A stretch of DNA of 64,000 nucleotides from Balanoglossus misakiensis (lineage: Eukaryota > Hemichordata): the NCBI GenBank assembly GCA_040954595.2, contig CM082593.2, forward strand, positions 9,176,001 through 9,240,000, in the 5' to 3' direction. Made by a program: the position numbers and the translations under genes. Positions 56,911 through 64,000 of the stretch are shown here, one piece after another (position 1 is the first letter of the stretch; every line of letters begins with the position of its first letter). The notes under the pieces are model-generated. The model saw only the letters and a list, made by a program, of their open reading frames with translations, ran no database searches and was not told where the DNA came from.

Positions 56911-57600
56911 AGAAGTGGAGTTTCAACATAATAAACCTATTGACCGAAATTATGAGGTAGAGTTATATAGGAGTACAAAACGAAGTGATCATAATATAAA
57001 ACTTAATAGTCCAATAAATCAGGTTAATAATTGGTAGTGATTACTTATGCTAAAATGAGGTTAACAGCAATGGCTTTGTGCAGGGTATGATAATAGGTTC
57101 ATAAATGTGTATGGTATAATAAAGGCGAACAAATATGAATGGTTTAATAAAAGGGTTACAAATGTGATGATGGCTTATGGTAAAATTTGAGTGTACACAG
57201 GTTATACAGGGGTAACAGTGGTTTTTTGGATGAAGGGAATGATAATAGGGTAACAAATGTGACTGGTATAAAAGGTATAATAATGGGTTTATAATATGAT
57301 GATGACTTGTGTACACAGGTTATAATGGGTATATGAATGAGAAGGGTATAATAAATGGTGATAACTGTGTCGGGTTTAATAAAGGTAACAATCATGGAAG
57401 GGTATAATAACGATTAATAATTGCGGTGATGGCTTATGGTGATATTAAGTATACAAGGGTGTTAATATTGATGATGATGACAGAGGTATAATAATGATAT
57501 AACATTAAATAAGTGTCCAGGGTCTAATAATCATGTTGGTTCATTAATTGGTTAATGTGTATGTTTTATGAATAACATGCTATTATTTCTCAGATAGATA
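56911..57600. repeat. Degenerate purine/AT-rich repeat stretch
   Basis: Phrases such as GGTATAATAA, GGGTAACAAATGTGA and GATGATGGCTTATGGT recur irregularly about every 40-60 bp. Looks like an old minisatellite. Open frames on the minus strand (rich in His, Tyr, Pro) derive from it. Confidence 0.6.
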
Positions 57601-58725
57601 ATACTCGTCAGCATCGTTATTCGGTGGAATTTCTCGCAACGGTACCCGTGATCGTATTCGCGCATGGACACATTGTACGCGACAGACAGGCAGAACATGT
57701 TAGGTTAGCTAAACCTCCCCACCCCATCCAAATTCCAAATTTAGCTTAGATCATGGGGTGAGAGGAGGAGAGGACAGTTTTTTTTCCTCTTTTGTAACTG
57801 GTCTGAGGTTTTTAACTGCCCTTTAGGCGCGTAAATTAGATATGTAATCATACAAGTAGTTATCTTGCTTTATTTGAAAACAATTATGATAGAGCTCTGC
57901 GAGATTATGTACACGATAGTGTGTTATATAATGCTAAGGTAAAAGTAAACTTAACCCACTAACCCATCACTCTATTGTGTGCATAATTTGCAGATGCTAT
58001 TTTGACTGGCCCATTGTCACAGTTCAACCACATGACACCTTGTTTCAAAAAGAGCAGAAACTATTTGTGTTAATTTCTTTAAGGTTAACTACATGACACA
58101 TTGTTTCAAATTGGCCTGCAAGATTTACTACTTGAACCTCCACCCCCCTCCAGCCCCCCCCCCCCAAAAAAAAAAAATAAAAATAAAAAATTAGGATTAA
58201 TCAATCGCTATATTATGAACATTCACATGAAAATTATGCAACCAAATTAGAGGTATTCTGGAGGCGTCTTCTGATGTCAGGTGGTTCAAATCCACCAATA
58301 CCTAAGCTGGAAACATAACTTTTCATTGGTGTTCATATATGGCAAATAAAACATGCATATTCATATTCTCAAATTTCAGAAATGAACAAATTGAAGTAGA
58401 TTCTTTTCGATATGCCTTTATAAACCAACTTTAATCCTATTTTACCCACTTTACTCAAACTGTTGTGTTTAAATTGCCCACAAGTAAGTCTTTTCTTATC
58501 TGCATATATTCATAATGTTTTCCGCAAAGTGTACAACTGCATGTCTTGTGATCAGTATTGTGACATCTAAGAAGAACGGGAACTGGTCAGAGAACTGGGA
58601 TATGGGAGCTGACAAACTGAGTTGTTGGAAATTCAAAGAGACTAATTTGCACTTTTCCACATTTTCTTGAAATCTGACTAGGAGCTAAACAAGGCACCAT
58701 ACAGAAAGGTCATTCTGTCACATAG
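57601..58725. other. Single-copy spacer with homopolymers
   Basis: 57600-57720 has some CpG; 58140-58190 has C and A runs. Nothing coding was recognised. Confidence 0.55.
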
Positions 58726-58729
58726 TCAT

Positions 58730-58778
58730 AGTCCAGTGGTTAGAGGATCATGGGTTCGAACCCTGGCACTTTGACATG
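58730..58778 (+). repeat. tRNA-like A/B-box module at the satellite edge
   Basis: TAGTCCAGTGGTTAGAGG is a good A-box/D-arm match, and GGGTTCGAACCC is a perfect B-box/T-arm palindrome followed by TGGCA. The spacing between boxes is too short for a functional tRNA, as the anticodon arm is missing. Downstream, CACTTTGACATGGGTATAAAATG is shared with every satellite monomer, so this module continues directly into the array. Confidence 0.6.
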
Positions 58779-61700
58779 GGTATAAAATGTGGATAGGGGG
58801 ATTGAAAGTTGTCAGTAAATCCCTGGGTTAATACGTGGCGGAAAGCACTGTACTTTGACATTGCTAATGCAACGATGACATTGAATGGGATTCTTTGCAT
58901 TAGGGCAAATGGCGAAGCAAGCTCAATGATGCATCAGAGTAGATGGTGATGCAAGCTCTGCACTTTCACATGGGTATTTAATGTTAAATGTAAATCCATA
59001 GGTTAATACGTGGCCAAAAGCACTGTACTTTGACATTGCTAATGCAACGATGACATTGAATCTGATTGTTTGCATCAGGGTAAATGGCGTAGCAAGCTTT
59101 ATGATGCATCAGGGTAGATAGTAATGCAAACACTTCACTTTGACATGGGTATTAAATGCATATGGGGATTTCAGGTTGTTGAAAAATCTGTGGGTTAATG
59201 CCGAAAAGCACTGTACTTTGACATTGCTAATGCAATGATGACATTGAATCTGATTCTTTGCATCAGGGTAAATGGCGTAGCAAGCTTTATGATACATCAG
59301 GGTAGATAGTGATGCAAACACTTCACTTTGACATGGGTATAAAATGCCTACAGGGGGATTTAAAGTTGTCTGTAAATCCCTGGGTTAATACGTGTCCAAA
59401 AACACTGTACTTTGACATTGCTAATGCAGCGATGACATTGAATCTGATTCTTTGCATCAGGGAAAATGGCGAAGCAAGGTTGATGATGCATCAGGGTAGA
59501 TAGTGATGCAAGCTCTGCACTTTGACATGGGTATAAAATGCCTACAGGGGGATTTAAAGTTGTCTGTAAATCCCTGGGTTAATACGTGGCGGAAAGCACT
59601 GTACTTTGACATTGCATATGCAATGGTGACATTGAATGGGATTCTTTGCATTAGGGCAAATGGCGAAGCAAGCTCAATGATGCATCAGAGTAGATGGTGA
59701 TGCAAACTCTGCACTTTCACATGGGTATTTAATGTTAAATGTAAATCCATAGGTTAATACGTGGCCAAAAGCACTCTAATTTGACATTTCTAATGAAACA
59801 ATGACATTGAATCTGATTCTCTGCATCAGGGCAAATGGCGAAGCAAGGTTGATGATGCATCAGGGTAGATAGTGATGCAATCACTTCACTTTGACATTGG
59901 TATTAAATGCATATGGGGATTTCAAGTTGATGATAAATCCCTGGGTTAATACGTGTCCAAAAGCACTGTACTTTGGCATTGCTAATGCAACGATGACATT
60001 GAATCTGATTCTTTGCATCAGGGTATATGGCGTAGCAAGCTTTATGATGCATCAGGGTAGATAGTGATGCAAACACTTCACTTTGACATGGGTATTAAAT
60101 GTATATGGGGATTTCAGGTTGTTGAAAAATCTGTGGGTTAATACGTGTCCAAAAGCACTGTACTTTGACATTGCTAATGCAACGATGACATTGAATCTGA
60201 TTCTTTGCATCAGGGTAAATGGCGTAGCAAGCTTTATGACGCATCAGGGTAGATAGTGATGCAAACACTTCACTTTGACATGGGTATAAAATGCCTACAG
60301 GGGGATTTAAAGTTGTCTGTAAATCCCTGGGTTAATACGTGGCTGAAAGCACTGTACTTTGACATTGCATATGCAATGGTGACATTGAATGGGATTCTTT
60401 GCATTAGGGCAAATGGCGAAGCAAGCTCAATGATGCATCAGAGTAGATGGTGATGCAAACTCTGCACTTTCACATGGGTATTTAATGTTAAATGTAAATC
60501 CATAGGTTAATACGTGGCCAAAAGCACTCTAATTTGACATTGCTAATGCAACGATGACATTGAATCTGATTCTTTGCATCTGGGCAAATGGCGAAGCAAG
60601 GTTGGTGATGCATCAGGGTAGATAGTGATGCAATCACTTCACTTTGACATGGGTATTAAATGCATATGGGGATTTCAAGTTGATGATAAATCCCTGGGTT
60701 AATACGTGTCCAAAAGCACTGTACTTTGACATTGCTAATGTAACGATGACATTGAATCTGATTCTTTGCATCAGGGTAAATGGCGTAGCAAGCTTTATGA
60801 TGCATCAGGGTAGATAGTGATGCAAACACTTCACTTTGACATGGGTATTAAATGCATATGGGGATTTCAGGTTGTTGAAAAATCTGTGGGTTAATACGTG
60901 TCGAAAAGCACTGTACTTTGACATTGCTAATGCAATGATGACATTGAATCTGATTCTTTGCATCAGGGTAAATGGCGAAGCAAGGTTGATTATGCATCAG
61001 GGTAGATAGTGATACAAGCCCTTCACTTTGACATGTGTATAAAATGCCTACAGGGGGATTTAAAGTTGTCTGTAAATCCCTGGGTTAATACGTGTCTAAA
61101 AGCACTGTACTTTGACATTGCTAATGCAACGATGACATTGAATCTGATTCTTTGCATCAGGGTAAATGGCGAAGCAAGGTTGATTATGCATCAGGGTAGA
61201 TAGTGATGCAAGCTCTGCACTTTGACATGGGTATAAATGCCTACAGGGGGATTTAAAGTTGTCTGTAAATCCCTGTGTTAATATGTGGCGGAAAGCACTG
61301 TACTTTGACATTGCATATGCAATGGTGACATTGAATGGGATTCTTTGCATTAGGGCAAATGGCGAAGCAAGCTCAATTATGCATCAGAGTAGATGGTGAT
61401 GCAAACTCTGCAATTTCACATGGGTATTTAATGTTAAATGTAAATCCATAGGTTAATACGTGGCCAAAAGCACTCTAATTTGACATTGCTAATGCAACGA
61501 TGACATTGAATCTGATTCTTTGCATCAGGGCAAATGGCGAAGCAAGGTTGATGATGCATCAGGGTAGATAGTGATGCAATCACTTCACTTTGACATGGGT
61601 ATTAAATGCATATGGGGATTTCAAGTTGATGATAAATCCCTGGGTTAATACGTGTCCAAAAGCACTGTACTTTGACATTGCTAATGTAACGATGACATTG

Positions 61701-64000
61701 AATATGATTCTTTGCATCAGGGTAAATGGCGTAGCAAGCTTTATGATGCATCAGGGTAGATAGTGATGCAAACACTTCACTTTGACATGGGTATTAAATG
61801 CATATGGGGATTTCAGGTTGTTGAAAAATCTGTGGGTTAATACGTGTCGAAAAGCACTGTACTTTGACATTGCTAATGCAATGATGACATTGAATCTGAT
61901 TCTTTGCATCAGGGTAAATGGCGTAGCAAGCTTTATGATGCATCAGGGTAGATAGTGATGCAAACACTTCACTTTGACATGGGTATTAAATGCATATGGG
62001 GATTTCAGGTTGTTGAAAAATCTGTGGGTTAATACGTGGCTGAAAGCACTGTACTTTGACATTGCATATGCAATGGTGACATTGAATGGGATTCTTTGCA
62101 TTAGGGCAAATGGCGAAGCAAACTCAATGATGCATCAGAGTAGATGGTGATGCAAACTCTGCACTTTCACATGGGTATTTAATGTTAAATGTAAATCCAT
62201 AGGTTAATACCTGGCCAAAAGCACTCTAATTTGACATTGCTTATGCAACGATGACATTGAATCTGATTCTTTGCATCAGGGCAAATGGCGAAGCAAGGTT
62301 GATGATGCATCAGGGTAGATAGTGATGCAATCACTTCACTTTGACATGGGTATTAAATGCATATGGGGATTTCAAGTTGATGATAAATCTCTGGGTTAAT
62401 ACGTGTCCAAAAGCACTGTACTTTGACATTGCTAATGTAACGATGACATTGAATCTGATTCTTTGCACCAGGGTAAATGGCGTAGCAAGCTTTATGATGC
62501 ATCAGGGTAGATAGTGTTGCAAACACTTCACTTTGACATGGGTATTAAATGCATATGGGGATTTCAGGTTGTTGAAAAATCTGTGGGTTAATACGTGTCG
62601 AAAAGCACTGTACTTTGACATTGCTAATGCAATGATGACATTGAATCTGATTCTTTGCATCAGGGTAAATGGCGTAGCAAGCTTTATGATGCATCAGGGT
62701 AGATAGTGATGCAAACACTTCACTTTGACATGGGTATAAAATGCCTACAGGGGAATTTAAAGTTGTCTGTAAATCCCTGGGTTAATACGTGTCCAAAAGC
62801 ACTGTACTTTGACATTGCTAATGCAACGATGACATTGAATCTTATTCTTTGCATCAGGGTAAATGGCGAAGCAAGGTTGATGATGCATCAGGGTAGATAT
62901 TGATGCAAGCTCTGCACTTTGACATGGGTATAAAATGCCTACAGGGGGATTTAAAGTTGTCTGTAAATCCCTGGGTTAATACGTGGCGGATAGCACTGTA
63001 CTTTGACATTGCATATGCAATGGTGACATTGAATGGGATTCTTTGCATTAGGGCAAATGGCGAAGCAAGCTCAATGATGCATCAGAGTAGATGGTGATGC
63101 AAACTCTGCACTTTCACATGGGTATTTAATGTTAAATGTAAATCCATAGGTTAATACGTGGCCAAAAGCACTCTAATTTGACATTGCTAATGGAACGATG
63201 ACATTGAATCTGATTCTTTGTATCAGGGCAAATGGCGAAGCAAGGTTGATGATGCATCAGGGTAGATAGTGATGCAATCACTTCACTTTGACATTGGTAT
63301 TAAATGCATATGGCGATTTCAAATTGATGATAAATCCCTGGGTTAATACGTGGCCAAAAGCACTCTAATTTGACATTGCTAATGGAACGATAACATTGAA
63401 TCTGATTCTTTGCATCAGGGTAAATGGCGAAGCAAGGTTGATGATGCATCAGGGTAGATAGTGATGCAATCACTTCACTTTGACATTGGTATTAAATGCA
63501 TATGGGGATTTCAAGTTGATGATAAATCCCTGGGTTAATACGTGTCCAAAAGCACTGTACTTTGACATTGCTAATGCAACGATGACATTGAATCTGATTC
63601 TTTGCATCAGGGTAAATGGTGTAGCAAGCTTTATGACGCATCAGGGTAGATAGTGATGCATACACTTCACTTTGACATGGGTATAAAATGCCTACAGGGG
63701 GATTTAAAGTTGTCTGTAAATCCCTGGGTTAATACGTGTCCAAAAACACTGTACTTTGACATTGCTAATGCAGCGATGACATTGAATCAGATTCTTTGCA
63801 TCAGGGTAAATGGCGAAGCAAGGTTGATGATGCATCAGGGTAGATAGTGATGCAAGCTCTGCACTTTGACATGGGTATAAAATGCCTACAGGGGGATTTA
63901 AAGTTGTCTGTAAATCCCTGGGTTAATACGTGGCTGAAAGCACTGTACTTTGACATTGCATATGCAATGGTGACATTGAATGGGATTCTTTGCATTAGGG
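58779..64000. repeat. Satellite, 188-bp monomers in 753-bp higher-order repeats
   Basis: Monomers of 175, 192, 192 and about 194 bp follow one another; the phrase TTAATACGTG occurs near 58829, 59004, 59385, 59580, 59755, 59947, 60139, 60333, 60508, 60700 and 60892, with a variant at 59196. The 175-bp monomer type (ATTTAATGTTAAATGTAAATCC) recurs 753 bp later (59755 to 60508), and the type with GCCTACAGGGGG recurs at 59503, 60256 and 61009. Types are mixed in order in 61.7-63.4 kb. Each monomer holds GACATTGAAT, TGATGCATCAGGGTAG and CACTTTGACATGGG. Open frames of 64-65 codons recur with it and are by-products. The array is cut by the window end. Confidence 0.95.

Noticed and set aside
58730-58778. 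Functional tRNA gene
   Set aside because: There is no anticodon arm and no closable acceptor stem.
59309-63995. Repeated 64-65-codon frames as a gene family
   Set aside because: They recur only with satellite monomers, have no start or splice context, and change with monomer type.
58779-64000. CRISPR-like regular array
   Set aside because: The monomers are repeated along their whole length with no unique spacers, and the genome is eukaryotic.

Overview
The window is animal nuclear DNA: introns with GT/AG borders, phase-1 EGF exons, many MITE-type elements, non-LTR retrotransposon debris, microsatellites and a long satellite. Nothing bacterial or viral was seen. A marine invertebrate is the best guess, from the density of TIR/foldback elements and piggyBac-, pogo- and LINE-type relics, but the species cannot be read from the sequence. 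Coding DNA is a small fraction; most is intron, duplicated sequence or repeat.

Left part (1-27 kb): a plus-strand, multi-exon gene or gene remnant. It has single-exon EGF modules at 4010, 4560 and 6123, all phase 1-1. A fourth EGF exon (9638) carries an in-frame TGA and is present twice because a 4086-bp segment is tandemly duplicated (7751-11836 and 11837-15922). Phase 1-1 mini-exons with a C-x4-C pair follow (10613, its copy 14699, and 18289). Two glutamine-rich exon-like stretches (21565, 22930) carry frame breaks, and a possible 3' terminal exon lies at 26642. The gene looks like a secreted or extracellular cbEGF protein whose 5' end is outside the window and whose downstream part may be decaying. 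Bases 1-3310 and 16762-18152 are an older, diverged duplication; its second copy acts as an empty site for a piggyBac-type insertion and for a hairpin composite element.

Middle part (27.5-56 kb): a CpG-rich block, then a 9-kb segment in tandem (about 28543-37700 and 37713-46549), differing by only a few substitutions and indels that I could see, plus one 313-bp insertion. Each copy starts with a LINE 3' tail, continues through a CpG-rich block and holds two copies of one terminal coding exon. A fifth copy of that exon follows at 46679. The rest is a degenerate tandem array of units of about 650-950 bp carrying a GGCCATATTGG box, which runs to about 56.2 kb.

Right part (56.3-64 kb): a minisatellite with a unit of about 55 bp, a purine/AT-rich degenerate repeat stretch, and then a satellite of about 188-bp monomers organised as 753-bp four-monomer higher-order repeats, running off the window. 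A tRNA-like A/B-box module sits exactly at its left edge.

The best candidates for something undescribed are the recurring composite of a GCG-loop hairpin fused to a TIR module, seen at three loci with empty sites and present in only one of the two near-identical 9-kb copies; and the higher-order satellite with a tRNA-like founder at its border.
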